Of a DNA stretch of 64,000 nucleotides, positions 50,420 through 62,584 are shown piece by piece. The position numbers and the translations under genes were made by a program. The notes beneath the pieces are model-generated. The model was not told the origin of the DNA. It did no database searches and saw only the letters and a program-made list of their open reading frames with translations. Position 1 is the stretch's first letter; each line of letters starts with the position of its first letter. The stretch comes from an uncultured Oscillospiraceae bacterium (GTDB taxonomy: Bacteria > Bacillota > Clostridia > Oscillospirales > Oscillospiraceae), in the NCBI GenBank assembly GCA_910579775.1, contig CAJTUE010000001.1:186001-250000 (forward strand). Reading direction: 5' to 3'.

Positions 50420-51376
50420 ATGGCGACGGTGGTGGCGCTGGCGGGAGAGGTGGTTTCCATGACCGGGGAGACGGCGGACAAGCTGCTGGGTCTGCCGGGG
50501 GACGCCGCCCTCTTATACATCGCCCTGTGCCGCTGTGGCGGGGACTTTAACCAGGCGGAGAGACGGCTCCGCTGGGCCAAGGGACGGTTGGAGGCGGCCT
50601 ATGAGGCTCTTCAGACCGCGGGCCTTATTGGGGCGACGGCGGAGGTGGAGACGGCTCCGGTTTTGCAGGACAACGCGCCCCCGGAATATAACACCCGGGA
50701 CGTGGTGAGCGCCCTGGAGGGAGACGCGGCCTTCGCCGGGCTCCAGCGGGAGGTGGAGCGCCGACTGGGCTCCATCCTGACCCCTGCCGACCTCAAGCAG
50801 CTCTACACCATTTACGACTACCTGGCCCTGCCCCCGGAGGTCATCCTCATGCTCACCATCTGGTGTGTAGAGGAGATGGAGAGCAAATACGGCATCGGCC
50901 GCCGTCCCCGGATGAGCCAGGTGAAAAAGGCGGCGTACCGCTGGCGGGACATGGGCATCGACACGCTGGGCGCGGCGGAGGAGTTTCTTCAGCGCCAGAA
51001 GGGCCTGCGGACCCGGGAGCGGGAGCTGCTGCCCAGGATCGGCGTGCGTGGCCGTGCGCCGCTGGATAAGGAGCGGGACTACTTGTCCACCTGGATCGAC
51101 TGGGGCTTCCCCGACGAGGCCATCATCATGGCCTATGAAAAGACTCTGCTGAAAAAGCAGACTATGTCCTGGCCTTACATGAACTCTATTTTAAAGAGCT
51201 GGCACGCCAAGGGCCTGCACACTCCCGGCGAGATCGAGGCGGGGGACAAGAGTCCGGAGGCGAAGGGGCCGCGGACCGCTCCGCCCGCCCTGCGGGAGAG
51301 CCAGCGCCGCCGCCGTATCGCGGAGGACCTGGCACGGCTCAAGCACACCACGGGAAGGAGTGGGGAAGATGGTTGA
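50420..51376 (+). CDS. DnaD domain primosome protein
   Basis: A 318-residue protein with a winged-helix-like N-terminus (residues 1-80). The DnaD/DnaB_2 domain lies at about 115-190 (LTPADLKQLYTIYDYLALPPEVILML, then the KKAAYRWRDMGIDTLGAAEEFL helix pair). A second DnaD-like C-terminal segment (about 215-260, WIDWGFPDEAIIMAYEKTL, then YMNSILKSW) precedes a basic tail. In low-GC Gram-positives such proteins remodel DNA at the origin and recruit the helicase. The next gene, overlapping by eight bases, encodes the loader ATPase, which fits that role. Confidence 0.88.
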   Translation: MATVVALAGEVVSMTGETADKLLGLPGDAALLYIALCRCGGDFNQAERRLRWAKGRLEAAYEALQTAGLIGATAEVETAPVLQDNAPPEYNTRDVVSALEGDAAFAGLQREVERRLGSILTPADLKQLYTIYDYLALPPEVILMLTIWCVEEMESKYGIGRRPRMSQVKKAAYRWRDMGIDTLGAAEEFLQRQKGLRTRERELLPRIGVRGRAPLDKERDYLSTWIDWGFPDEAIIMAYEKTLLKKQTMSWPYMNSILKSWHAKGLHTPGEIEAGDKSPEAKGPRTAPPALRESQRRRRIAEDLARLKHTTGRSGEDG

Positions 51377-52370
51377 CCCCCGTCATCTTTGGAAGGCGGA
51401 CGAGCGGATCAAGCTTGCCCGGGAGGACCACAAGGCGGCCCAGCTGGCCTATCAGAGGCAGTGCTGGGAGAAGGCCCCCGGGCTGGAGACGCTGGACAAG
51501 GCCATCCACCGCACAGTGGTCCAGGCCATGTCCGCCGCCCTGCGCTCAGGGACCGATCCCACCACGGCGGTGGAGGCCGCCCGGCGGGAGAACCTGGCGG
51601 CCCAGAAGGAGCGGCTGGCGCTTCTGGAGCGCGCGGGGATCGACCCGGCCACCCTGGAAAATACGCCCCTTTGTTCCCTGTGCAAGGACACGGGGAGCGC
51701 CGGCGGGAAGGTGTGCCGCTGTGTGCTGGAGCTGTGCATCCAGGAGAACCTGGCGGAGCTGAAGACGGTCCTGGACCTGACGGCTATGGACTTTTCCAAC
51801 GTATCTATGGAGTGGTATCCCACCACCTTTGACCCGGAATTTGGCATGTCCTCCCGGGAAGCGGCCCAGACGGTGCTGGAGGTGTGCAGAGACTACGCCA
51901 GAGACTTTCCGGACTATCCCTGCGACAACCTGTTCCTCTACGGAGGGACCGGGCTGGGCAAGACCCTCTTCTCCGGCTGTATAGCCAAGGAGGTGGCCGG
52001 GAAGGGGCATTGGACGGTGTATGTCACCGCGGCGGAGCTGTTCGCCCACTACGAGGCGGTGAAATTTGGCCGGGACGAGGGCGGAAAGAGCCAGGAGCAG
52101 GTGGAGCGGTATCAGAGCTGTGAACTGCTGGTGCTGGACGATCTGGGCAGCGAGATGACCACGCCTTTTGTTCAGTCCGCTCTCTATCAGCTCCTGGACA
52201 AGCGGATGAACCGCCGCGCCCGCACGGTGATCTCCTCCAACCTGACCATGGACGATGTGCGGTCCCGCTATACCTCTCAGGTGTGCTCCCGGCTGGAGGG
52301 TGCCTATCACGCCCTGCCCTTCTTCGGAAAGGATATCCGCCTGCAAAGGCGGGAAAAGGGCCTTCATTGA
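51369..52370 (+). CDS. DnaI/DnaC-like helicase loader ATPase
   Basis: A 333-residue AAA+ ATPase. The N-terminal region carries cysteines C102, C105, C116 and C118 (CSLCKDTG and CRC), a likely zinc site as in DnaI. The ATPase domain has Walker A YGGTGLGKTLF near residue 195, Walker B LLVLDDLGSE near 257, sensor-1 TVISSNLTMDD and an arginine finger region (SRLEGAYHALPF). It should load DnaB, also encoded in this window. The ATG at 51369 lies eight bases after AAGGAG; a GTG at 51360 overlaps the ribosome site. Its 3' end overlaps the facing gene by seven bases. Confidence 0.9.
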   Translation: MVDPRHLWKADERIKLAREDHKAAQLAYQRQCWEKAPGLETLDKAIHRTVVQAMSAALRSGTDPTTAVEAARRENLAAQKERLALLERAGIDPATLENTPLCSLCKDTGSAGGKVCRCVLELCIQENLAELKTVLDLTAMDFSNVSMEWYPTTFDPEFGMSSREAAQTVLEVCRDYARDFPDYPCDNLFLYGGTGLGKTLFSGCIAKEVAGKGHWTVYVTAAELFAHYEAVKFGRDEGGKSQEQVERYQSCELLVLDDLGSEMTTPFVQSALYQLLDKRMNRRARTVISSNLTMDDVRSRYTSQVCSRLEGAYHALPFFGKDIRLQRREKGLH

Positions 52371-52822
52371 CCCGGGGGGCAGTCCAACAGCAGCAGCGCC
52401 CCCACCAGACAGAGAAAATGGTCCGCACTGCCCAGGGAGAGGTCCATAGGCAGTACCCACTCTTGCCTCTCCACCGTGCGTCCCGAGAGGGTGAGAAGCT
52501 CGCGCTGGAGGGCGACGCTGACGTTTTCCCCGGTGATGCTGGAGAGGGTAAGGGTGTTTTGGACGCCCAGGCCGTAGCTCGCGGCGCAGGCGGCCTGGAC
52601 CTGGCGGCAGGCGGCGACACAGCCGCCGGGGAGCAGGGCCAGCCGGGGCCGCAGTACGTCCAAACCAGCCAGCCCCGTGGCATCGGGGGCGACCACCAGA
52701 AGCTCCACGTCGGAAAAGTCGGCGGGATGGCTGCTGCGTACAAAGCGGCGCCCTTGACCCAGCCGGGCCTCCAGCCGCTCCGCCAGGGCGCTTGTATTGC
52801 TCCAGACGCCCACTGTATCCAT
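52364..52822 (-). CDS. Protein of unknown function (152 residues)
   Basis: I do not recognise this protein. It starts MDTVGVWSNTSALAERLEAR and has alternating hydrophobic strands (VELLVVAP, LALLPGG) and helices, which suggests a small alpha/beta fold. A Cys/Ala-rich stretch (CVAACRQVQAACAASYG) is followed by amphipathic strands and a hydrophobic end (FLCLVGALLLLDCPPG). No signal peptide is evident. The ATG at 52822 follows AAAAGGGAGGG. It faces the helicase loader tail to tail and is divergent from the Asp23-FakA genes across a long inverted repeat. Confidence 0.7.
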   Translation of the reverse strand: MDTVGVWSNTSALAERLEARLGQGRRFVRSSHPADFSDVELLVVAPDATGLAGLDVLRPRLALLPGGCVAACRQVQAACAASYGLGVQNTLTLSSITGENVSVALQRELLTLSGRTVERQEWVLPMDLSLGSADHFLCLVGALLLLDCPPGQ

Positions 52823-52888
52823 AGAAAACCCTCCCTTTTGATTGATTTTTGCCCAATGCGCGCCGGGGTTGAGTCTAGTGTGCGGCAT

Positions 52889-52942
52889 TTTGAAAAAATT
52901 ACAAGAAAAACGCCAGGTTTTTTTGCTTGTAATTTTTTCAAA
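52889..52942. repeat. 17-bp perfect inverted repeat upstream of the Asp23-like gene
   Basis: TTTGAAAAAATTACAAG (52889-52905) and its exact complement (52926-52942) are separated by 20 bases, within which AAAAAC and GTTTTT also pair. The right arm holds the -35 of the + strand promoter. It could be an operator for divergent genes or a hairpin terminator. Confidence 0.75.
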
Positions 52943-52955
52943 GTTGGACTACAAT
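52927..52955 (+). promoter_or_regulatory. Promoter of the Asp23-like/fakA operon
   Basis: TTGTAA (52927-52932), 17-bp spacer and TACAAT (52950-52955), 58 bases before the ATG at 53014. The -35 lies inside the right arm of the inverted repeat. Confidence 0.75.
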
Positions 52956-53013
52956 AAAGAAAGTGAATGGGTAACTTCTGCCAATTGAGGGCGTTTGAGA
53001 AAGGATGACCGCT

Positions 53014-53361
53014 ATGAAACAAAGAACGGACAAAGGTGAAATTCGCATTTCCAGCGAGGTGTTTACCAACCTGACCGGTGCGGCGGCCACCAACTGCTTC
53101 GGCGTGAAGGGGATGGCCATGCGCTCCAAGACCGACGGCCTGGTCCACCTGCTGCGCCGGGAATCCATGTCCAAGGGAGTCAAGGTGCTGTACAACGAGG
53201 ACGGCACTGTCTCCGTCCAGCTCCACATTATCGTGGACGCGGGGGTGAACCTCATGGCCGTGTCCCGCTCCATCATGAACGAGGTGCGCTACAACGTCAG
53301 CCGGCTCACCGGGGTGGAGGTCAAGAATGTGGACGTGTGCATCGACTCCATGACCAACTGA
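53014..53361 (+). CDS. Asp23/Gls24 family protein
   Basis: A 115-residue protein of the Asp23/YloU family. It has the typical start GEIRISSEVFTNLTGAAATN, a central VKVLYNEDGTVSVQLHIIVD strand pair and a C-terminal VKNVDVCIDSM. Family members are linked to envelope stress and often sit directly upstream of fakA, as here (19-base gap). The ATG at 53014 is preceded by AGAAAGGA at 8 bases; an ATG at 53005 is too close to that site. Confidence 0.9.
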   Translation: MKQRTDKGEIRISSEVFTNLTGAAATNCFGVKGMAMRSKTDGLVHLLRRESMSKGVKVLYNEDGTVSVQLHIIVDAGVNLMAVSRSIMNEVRYNVSRLTGVEVKNVDVCIDSMTN

Positions 53362-53380
53362 GAGAAGGAGGCCAACAGTC

Positions 53381-55060
53381 ATGATCAAGACCATCGACGC
53401 CGCGGCCTTTTGCGCTGCCGTGATCCACGGGGCCGCCGCCATCAGCGCTTCGACGCAGGCGGTCAACGAACTGAACGTCTTTCCCGTCCCCGATGGGGAC
53501 ACGGGCACCAACATGTCCATGACCATCAACACCGCCGCCGCCGAGCTGAAGGGGAAGCGCTATCCCACCGTTTCCGCAGCGGCCTCTGCCGTGGCCTCCG
53601 CACTTCTGCGGGGGGCGCGGGGCAACTCGGGCGTGATCTTGTCCCTGCTGTTCCGGGGCTTTTCCAAGGGCGTGAAGGACAAGGAGACCATTGACGGCCG
53701 GGACTTCGCCGTGGCCCTGGACTACGGCGTGGCCGCCGCCTATAAGGCGGTGATGAAACCCGCAGAGGGCACCATCCTCACCGTCTCCCGCCTGTCTGCT
53801 GCCGCCGCGGCGGCGGCAGCCCGGGAGAACGACGCGGTGGAGTCGGTGCTCACCGAGACCATCGCCAAGGGCCAGGAGGCCCTGAACAACACCGTCAACC
53901 AAAACCCCGTTTTGAAGAAAGCCGGGGTGGTGGACGCGGGGGGCAAGGGCTTCCTCATCATCCTTCAGGGAATGCTGGACTCCCTCCAGGGCAAGCCTAT
54001 GCCCGAGGCCGGGAGCGAGGCCGAGACCCAGGACAAGGCGGATTTCGCCGCCCTGGGGGAGGAGGATATTACCTTTGACTTTGACACAGTTTTCATTGTC
54101 CGCAAGAAAAAGCCCAATGTGAATTTGGACGAGCTGCGGGCTTATCTCAACTCCATTGGCGACTCTCTGGTCATCGGGGAGGACGACGAGGCCTTCAAGG
54201 TCCACGTCCACACCGACACCCCGGGCGACGCGCTGAATAAGGCCCAGGAGTTCGGTACTCTGGAGCTCTGTAAGATCGAAAACATGCGCACCCAATACGA
54301 GGACCTGGCGGCGGGTAAGCATGTCCAGTCCACCGACGATCTGGATGCCATTGAGAAAGAATTGGAAGGCGCTGAGGAAGTTGCCGACGCCGAGCCAGAA
54401 AAGGAGATCGGGTTTGTGGCGGTGTGCGCAGGAGACGGCCTGGCCGCTACCTTCAAGGACCTGGGGGCGGACGGGGTCATTTCCGGGGGCCAGACCATGA
54501 ACCCCTCCACCGACGACATTCTGAAGCAGATCCGCAAGACCCCGGCGAGGATCGTCTATGTTCTGCCTAACAACAAGAACATCATTATGGCCGCTGAGCA
54601 GTGTATTCCCCTTTGTAAAGAAAAGAAGGTGGTGGTCATCCCCACCAAGACGGTGCCCCAGGGCATCTCCGCCCTGCTGGCCGCCCTGCCCGAGGATGGG
54701 GAGGACGCCAACACCCAGGCCATGATGGATGCCATCAAGGGCGTCCACACCAGCGAGGTGACCTACGCCGCCAGGGACTCTGATTTCGACGGCTTTGACA
54801 TCCATCAGGGGGACTATATGGCCCTCTCCGAGCACCAGCTCTTTGGCACCAACACCGACCTGGACGCGCTTTTGAAGGCGCTGGCGGAGGATAAGCCCCA
54901 ACAGGAGGCGGAGTTTATTACTGTCATCTTCGGCGCGGATGTGAAGCAGGAGGACGCAGAGAAGGCCCAGGCTATTTTCCAGGCGGCCTGCCCCAACGCG
55001 GAGGTCACCCTGCTGGACGGCGGACAGCCGGTCTACTACTACATGATCTCCGCTGAATAA
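53381..55060 (+). CDS. fakA: DAK2-domain fatty acid kinase, FakA-like
   Basis: A 559-residue protein. The N-terminal DAK2 nucleotide-binding domain (about 1-200) shows NVFPVPDGDTGTNMSMT and RGARGNSGVILS. The middle domain ends with VHVHTDTPGDAL near residue 270. The C-terminal YloV-like domain (about 340-559) has SGGQTMNPSTDDIL and LPNNKNIIMAAEQ. FakA phosphorylates fatty acids bound to FakB, feeding exogenous fatty acids into phospholipid synthesis. No fakB is in view. A strong terminator follows. Confidence 0.93.
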   Translation: MIKTIDAAAFCAAVIHGAAAISASTQAVNELNVFPVPDGDTGTNMSMTINTAAAELKGKRYPTVSAAASAVASALLRGARGNSGVILSLLFRGFSKGVKDKETIDGRDFAVALDYGVAAAYKAVMKPAEGTILTVSRLSAAAAAAAARENDAVESVLTETIAKGQEALNNTVNQNPVLKKAGVVDAGGKGFLIILQGMLDSLQGKPMPEAGSEAETQDKADFAALGEEDITFDFDTVFIVRKKKPNVNLDELRAYLNSIGDSLVIGEDDEAFKVHVHTDTPGDALNKAQEFGTLELCKIENMRTQYEDLAAGKHVQSTDDLDAIEKELEGAEEVADAEPEKEIGFVAVCAGDGLAATFKDLGADGVISGGQTMNPSTDDILKQIRKTPARIVYVLPNNKNIIMAAEQCIPLCKEKKVVVIPTKTVPQGISALLAALPEDGEDANTQAMMDAIKGVHTSEVTYAARDSDFDGFDIHQGDYMALSEHQLFGTNTDLDALLKALAEDKPQQEAEFITVIFGADVKQEDAEKAQAIFQAACPNAEVTLLDGGQPVYYYMISAE

Positions 55061-55073
55061 CACAAAAATACAA

Positions 55074-55104
55074 CAAAAACCAACCTTTCTAAGGTTGGTT
55101 TTTG
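55074..55104 (+). terminator. Terminator after fakA
   Basis: AAAAACCAACCTT pairs perfectly with AAGGTTGGTTTTT around TCT, ending in a T run, 14 bases after the stop. Confidence 0.92.
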
Positions 55105-55132
55105 TGAAAGAGAAGGAAATGAGGGATATTTC

Positions 55133-56245
55133 ATGAAGCTCGGCATCGTCGGACTTCCAAACGTGGGAAAATCCACCCTGTTTAACGCCATCACCAACGC
55201 CGGCGCGGAGAGCGCAAACTACCCCTTCTGTACCATTGAGCCTAACATGGGCGTAGTTACCGTGCCCGACGCACGGCTGGACTGGCTCAGCGAGCTGTAC
55301 CACCCCAAGAAGACCACTCCGGCGGTGATTGAGTTTGTGGACATCGCCGGTCTGGTGAAGGGCGCCAGCAAGGGTGCGGGGCTGGGCAACCAGTTTTTGG
55401 GCAACATCCGGGCCACCGACGCCATTGTCCATGTGGTGCGTTGCTTTGACGACGACAACATCATGCACGTGGTGGAAAACGCCAACGAGCCGGTGCCGGT
55501 GGACCCCGCCGGGGACATCGCCACCATCGACCTGGAGCTCATCATGGCCGACCTGGAGATGGTGGAGCGGCGGATCAAGAAGGCGGAGAACCTGGCCAAG
55601 GGGGACAAGAAGTACCTCCACGAGGTGGAGCTGTTCAAGAGCCTGGCGAGCTGGCTCAACGACGGTAACTCCGCCCGGAGCTTCGAATGCGACGACCCCG
55701 ACGACGCCAAGCTCCTGGACCATGCGGAGCTGTTGAGCCGCAAGGCCATCATCTACGCCGCCAACATGGACGAGAACGGCTTTGTCAACCACAAGGACAA
55801 CACCTACTATAAGACGGTGGCGGAGATCGCCGCCAAGGAGGGCGCCCAGGTGCTCCCTGTGTGCGCCAAGCTGGAGGAGGAGATCGCCCAGCTCTCCCCT
55901 GAGGACAAAGCCATGTTCTTGGAGGACCTGGGCCAGAGCGAGTCGGGTTTGGATCGGCTCATCAAGGCCAGCTACGAGCTGCTGGGCCTCATCTCCTTCC
56001 TCACCAGCGGGGAGGACGAGTGCCGGGCCTGGACCATCACCCGGGGCACTAAGGCGCCCCAGGCGGCGGGGAAGATCCACACCGACTTCGAGCGGGGTTT
56101 CATTAGAGCTGAGGTGGTTGCCTTTAAGGATCTGCAGACCCTGGGCTCCATGGCCGCCGCCAGGGAAAAGGGCCTGGTGCGCAGCGAGGGCAAAGAATAC
56201 GTCATGGCTGACGGCGACGTGGTGCTGTTCCGCTTTAACGTTTAA
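55133..56245 (+). CDS. ychF: Redox-regulated ATPase YchF (OLA1/EngD family)
   Basis: A 370-residue Obg-like P-loop protein that binds ATP rather than GTP and contacts the ribosome. G1 is GLPNVGKST at 7-15, G3 is DIAGLVKGASKGAGLGNQFL, and the altered G4 (YAANMDENGF instead of NKxD) is the YchF hallmark. A coiled-coil hairpin and the C-terminal TGS domain (GTKAPQAAGKIHTDFERGF, AREKGLVRSEGKEY) follow. The ribosome site is GAGGGA before the ATG. I see no promoter between the fakA terminator and this gene, so it may depend on read-through. Confidence 0.96.
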   Translation: MKLGIVGLPNVGKSTLFNAITNAGAESANYPFCTIEPNMGVVTVPDARLDWLSELYHPKKTTPAVIEFVDIAGLVKGASKGAGLGNQFLGNIRATDAIVHVVRCFDDDNIMHVVENANEPVPVDPAGDIATIDLELIMADLEMVERRIKKAENLAKGDKKYLHEVELFKSLASWLNDGNSARSFECDDPDDAKLLDHAELLSRKAIIYAANMDENGFVNHKDNTYYKTVAEIAAKEGAQVLPVCAKLEEEIAQLSPEDKAMFLEDLGQSESGLDRLIKASYELLGLISFLTSGEDECRAWTITRGTKAPQAAGKIHTDFERGFIRAEVVAFKDLQTLGSMAAAREKGLVRSEGKEYVMADGDVVLFRFNV

Positions 56246-56260
56246 AGTTCAGGAAATATG

Positions 56261-56294
56261 AAAAGAGGAACGCTGCTTGGCGTTCCTCTTTTTT
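56261..56294. terminator. Bidirectional terminator after ychF
   Basis: AAAAGAGGAACGC pairs with GCGTTCCTCTTTT around 6 bases, followed by TT on the + strand; on the - strand the hairpin ends in CTCTTTTC. It also lies just beyond the stop of the facing DUF2508 gene. Confidence 0.9.
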
Positions 56295-56305
56295 GTGCTT
56301 TGGGG

Positions 56306-56548
56306 TCATTCTGCAACCTTCAGCGGCTCCGATCCCCGAAGCTGGCGCAATAGGTAAGAATAGCGGTGCTGGAGGGACTTAATCTCAAAAACATAGGACT
56401 CGATCAGGTCGCCGTCGGCGGCGCGGTTGAAGCCCTCGTAGGCGCGGTTGAGCGCGCTCTGGGTGGCGCGCATGGCAGCCAGCAGTTCTTCTTTATTTTC
56501 CGCCTCCTGAGAAACAGGCGTAAGTGCCCGGCGCAGCTTGGTCAACAT
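56306..56548 (-). CDS. DUF2508 (YaaL-like) family protein
   Basis: An 80-residue helical protein. The segment LLAAMRATQSALNRAYEGFN followed by DLIESYVFEIKSLQHRYSYL matches the pattern of the DUF2508/YaaL family, which has no established function. The ATG at 56548 has GGGGG nine bases upstream; a TTG 24 bases earlier lacks a ribosome site. It lies 77 bases downstream of rnr on the same strand. Confidence 0.75.
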   Translation of the reverse strand: MLTKLRRALTPVSQEAENKEELLAAMRATQSALNRAYEGFNRAADGDLIESYVFEIKSLQHRYSYLLRQLRGSEPLKVAE

Positions 56549-56625
56549 GGCTTGACCCCCTTTCCCTGCCAATCTATGCCATAGTGTAGACAGGTATGCG
56601 GAAAAACATACAAGGGGCGGAAAAT

Positions 56626-58413
56626 TTAAGCCAGGGTAAAGTCGATGCGTCCGGTGGAGGGGTCGGCGGCCACAGCGGTGACGGTCAGGGGATCTCCGAA
56701 GGCCAGTGTGAGTCCGCCGTCGGCGCCGTGAAGGGTAAGGGTGTCCTCGTCAAGGGCGTAGCCGCCGCCGGGAAGAGCTTCAATGGGCAGCATGCCCTCC
56801 ACGCCGTTTTCCAGCCCCACGAAGACCCCGAAGCGGGTGAGCCCAGTGACAGCGGCGGGGAAGGACTCCCCCAGGTGGGCGGACATCCAGCGGGCCATAT
56901 AGAGCTTCTCGATCTCCCGCTCCGCGTTGACGGCGGCCACCTCCCGCTCGGTGGACTGAAGCGCCCCCGGAGCGGCGGCGTTGACCAGGGGGCGGAGGGG
57001 CTGGCCGGTAAGGGCGGCGGTGAGCACCCGGTGGACCATCAGGTCCGGGTAGCGGCGGATGGGGGAGGTAAAGTGGCAGTAATACTCCGCCGCCAGGCCA
57101 AAGTGGCCCAGGTTCTTCGGTTCGTACTGCGCCTTCATCAGGGAGCGCAGGACCATCATATTGACCGCACCCTCCCTTGGGGTCCCGTGAAAAGCGTCCA
57201 GGAGCTTTTGAAGCTGAAAGCCGCCCCCGTCCTTGAGGGAGAAGCCCAGAGGGGCTACCTGCTTGCGAAGGGCCTCCGTCTTGTCCGGGGAGGGCTTTTC
57301 ATGGACGCGGAAGACGCCGGGCAGTCCCTTGTCGCAGAGGTGGCGGGCCACGGTCTCATTGGCGAGAAGCATACACTCTTCGATCAAGCTCTCCCCCCGA
57401 CCTGTGGCCCGGCGCGACACGTCGGTCACATTGCCCGCGCTGTCCAACGTGAAATAGCACTCGGTGGAGGACAGCTCCAGCGCGCCCCGGAGGCGGCGGA
57501 GGCGGCGGCGCTGAGCGGCCAGCCGGTCTAACTGGGTGACCAGCGTCCGCATGGCGGCGGCGGAATCTCCGCTGCCGCTGAGGGGCCCCCGGTCGGGGGT
57601 CTCGCCGTCCAGCAGTTGGTTGACCTCGTCGTAGTTGAGCCGGTCGGTGGTGCGGATGACCCCCTGGACAATCCGGTGCTCCACCACCTCTCCGTCGTCA
57701 TCCAGGGACATCAGACAGCTGAGGGTGAGCCGGTCGGTTTGGGGATTCAGCGAGCAGATCCCGTTGGACAGCGCCGTGGGAAGCATGGGGGCCACTTGGT
57801 TTACATAATATACGGAGGTGCCCCGCTGGAACGCCTCCAGATCCAGGGGAGAACCCTTTTCCACATAGTGGCTCACGTCAGCAATGTGGACGCCCAGGAC
57901 CCGGCGGCCCCGGTCGTCAAAGGTAAGAGAGACGGCGTCGTCCAGGTCTTTGGCGGAGGCGGAGTCAATGGTGACCACGCAGAGACCGCGGAAGTCGGCG
58001 CGGTTTTCGGCCTCGGCGGGGGAGACAGCCTGCGCAACGGCCTGGGCGGCGAGGTCCACCTCGGGAGGAAAGTCGGGAGAGACACTATAGCGGAAGAGGA
58101 TGGCGGCCTGGGCGGACTCCAGGGTGCCGTCGTTGGTCCGCTCCACCGACAGCACCCTGGCTTTGGTGCGGCGGGGGTCGGGGACCTGGATACGCACCAG
58201 GTCGCCTCCGGCGGCGCCGTTGGTATCAGAGCGGGGGATGAAGTAGTCTTCTTCCTTGCCGGGGACGGAGACAAAGCCGTAGCCCTGGGGGGCGGCGTGG
58301 TAGACGCCGGTCAGGACCAGAGGCTTGGGCTTGAGGTATTTGGGCCCCTTGGGTCCGTGGGACTTGGGCCGGGGGCGGGTATAGTGGGTCTTGGGCTTGG
58401 ACTTGCGGTTCAT
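56626..58413 (-). CDS. rnr: Ribonuclease R (short form)
   Basis: A 595-residue 3'-5' exoribonuclease of the RNB family. After a very basic N-terminal tail (residues 1-35, Lys/Pro-rich) comes a cold-shock-like segment (GVYHAAPQGYGFVSVPGKEEDYF). The RNB catalytic domain has VVTIDSASAKDLDDAVSL near 150, SNGICSLNPQTDRLTLSC and HFTSPIRRYPDLMVHR. An S1 domain (TGLTRFGVFVGLENGVEGML) closes the protein. It lacks the N-terminal winged-helix region and one cold-shock domain of the 780-810-residue E. coli and Bacillus enzymes. The ATG at 58413 follows AAAGGA. secG lies upstream, the common secG-rnr order. Confidence 0.92.
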   Translation of the reverse strand: MNRKSKPKTHYTRPRPKSHGPKGPKYLKPKPLVLTGVYHAAPQGYGFVSVPGKEEDYFIPRSDTNGAAGGDLVRIQVPDPRRTKARVLSVERTNDGTLESAQAAILFRYSVSPDFPPEVDLAAQAVAQAVSPAEAENRADFRGLCVVTIDSASAKDLDDAVSLTFDDRGRRVLGVHIADVSHYVEKGSPLDLEAFQRGTSVYYVNQVAPMLPTALSNGICSLNPQTDRLTLSCLMSLDDDGEVVEHRIVQGVIRTTDRLNYDEVNQLLDGETPDRGPLSGSGDSAAAMRTLVTQLDRLAAQRRRLRRLRGALELSSTECYFTLDSAGNVTDVSRRATGRGESLIEECMLLANETVARHLCDKGLPGVFRVHEKPSPDKTEALRKQVAPLGFSLKDGGGFQLQKLLDAFHGTPREGAVNMMVLRSLMKAQYEPKNLGHFGLAAEYYCHFTSPIRRYPDLMVHRVLTAALTGQPLRPLVNAAAPGALQSTEREVAAVNAEREIEKLYMARWMSAHLGESFPAAVTGLTRFGVFVGLENGVEGMLPIEALPGGGYALDEDTLTLHGADGGLTLAFGDPLTVTAVAADPSTGRIDFTLA

Positions 58414-58450
58414 AAGCGGTTCCTTTCGTTTCGACAAAGTTTGCGGGAAT

Positions 58451-58484
58451 AAAAAACGTCCTCCCGCAGTTGGGAGGACGTTTT
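58451..58484 (-). terminator. Terminator between secG and rnr
   Basis: On the - strand AAAACGTCCTCCC pairs with GGGAGGACGTTTT around 6 bases and continues into a run of six T. It lies right after the secG stop, so rnr is expressed by read-through or from a promoter I could not identify. Confidence 0.88.
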
Positions 58485-58497
58485 GGAAAGCAAAGGC

Positions 58498-58734
58498 TTA
58501 GAGGAACAGGACCAGCACCAGGGTGAGGGCCATAAAAGCAACGGCGACCCACTTGGTGATCTTAGCCAGTCGGACATCCCAGGTCTTGGCTTTGTTCTTG
58601 GAGAGGAAGGTGTCCATCCCGCCGGAGATGGCGCCCAAGCCGGCGGACTTGCCGGACTGAAGCAGGACCACGGCGATGAGGAAGAGGCAGAAAACCACAT
58701 AGATAACGGTCAAAAAGATCATCAAGGGAGACAT
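58498..58734 (-). CDS. secG: Preprotein translocase subunit SecG
   Basis: A 78-residue membrane protein with two helices (LMIFLTVIYVVFCLFLIAVV and WVAVAFMALTLVLVLFL) around the conserved loop LLQSGKSAGLGAISGG. SecG assists SecYE/SecA in protein export. AAGGAAG lies about eight bases before the ATG. Many exported proteins in this window would use this pathway. Confidence 0.95.
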   Translation of the reverse strand: MSPLMIFLTVIYVVFCLFLIAVVLLQSGKSAGLGAISGGMDTFLSKNKAKTWDVRLAKITKWVAVAFMALTLVLVLFL

Positions 58735-58806
58735 AGCGGGTACTTCCTTTCCATATTTTGCGTTCCGAATCGCGCCAGTGCGCGTTCATCTTCTCAACGA
58801 GCCATT

Positions 58807-58835
58807 ATCATACCATAGTTTTCTTCAAAAAGCAA
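58807..58835 (-). promoter_or_regulatory. Promoter of secG
   Basis: On the - strand: TTGCTT (58835-58830), 17-bp spacer and TATGAT (58812-58807) with an extended TGG before the -10. Confidence 0.75.
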
Positions 58836-58923
58836 GGGTTTTGCCAAAAAAATTGCTTATGGGCGGCGCTGAAAGAGTTTGTGCAGGTCCCACAAAATTT
58901 TATTATAAAATGTGATTTTGCAA

Positions 58924-58952
58924 TTTACAAACGAAAAAAAGGGTGGTACAAT
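58924..58952 (+). promoter_or_regulatory. Promoter of nifJ
   Basis: TTTACA (58924-58929), 17-bp spacer and TACAAT (58947-58952) with an extended -10 (TGGTACAAT). The surrounding 100 bp are very AT-rich, as expected for a highly used promoter. Confidence 0.82.
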
Positions 58953-58996
58953 AAACAGTGCGAAAACTTCTTTTATAAAAGGAGGACATAAGTAAA

Positions 58997-62533
<3,537 letters not shown>

Positions 62534-62547
62534 TTCCAAAGAACGCC

Positions 62548-62584
62548 AAGGAAGCCCCGGAAAACTCCGGGGCTTCCTTTTTTT
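62548..62584 (+). terminator. Terminator after nifJ
   Basis: AAGGAAGCCCCGG pairs perfectly with CCGGGGCTTCCTT around AAAACT, ending in a run of eight or more T. The 64 bases between it and the next promoter hold nothing I recognise. Confidence 0.93.
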
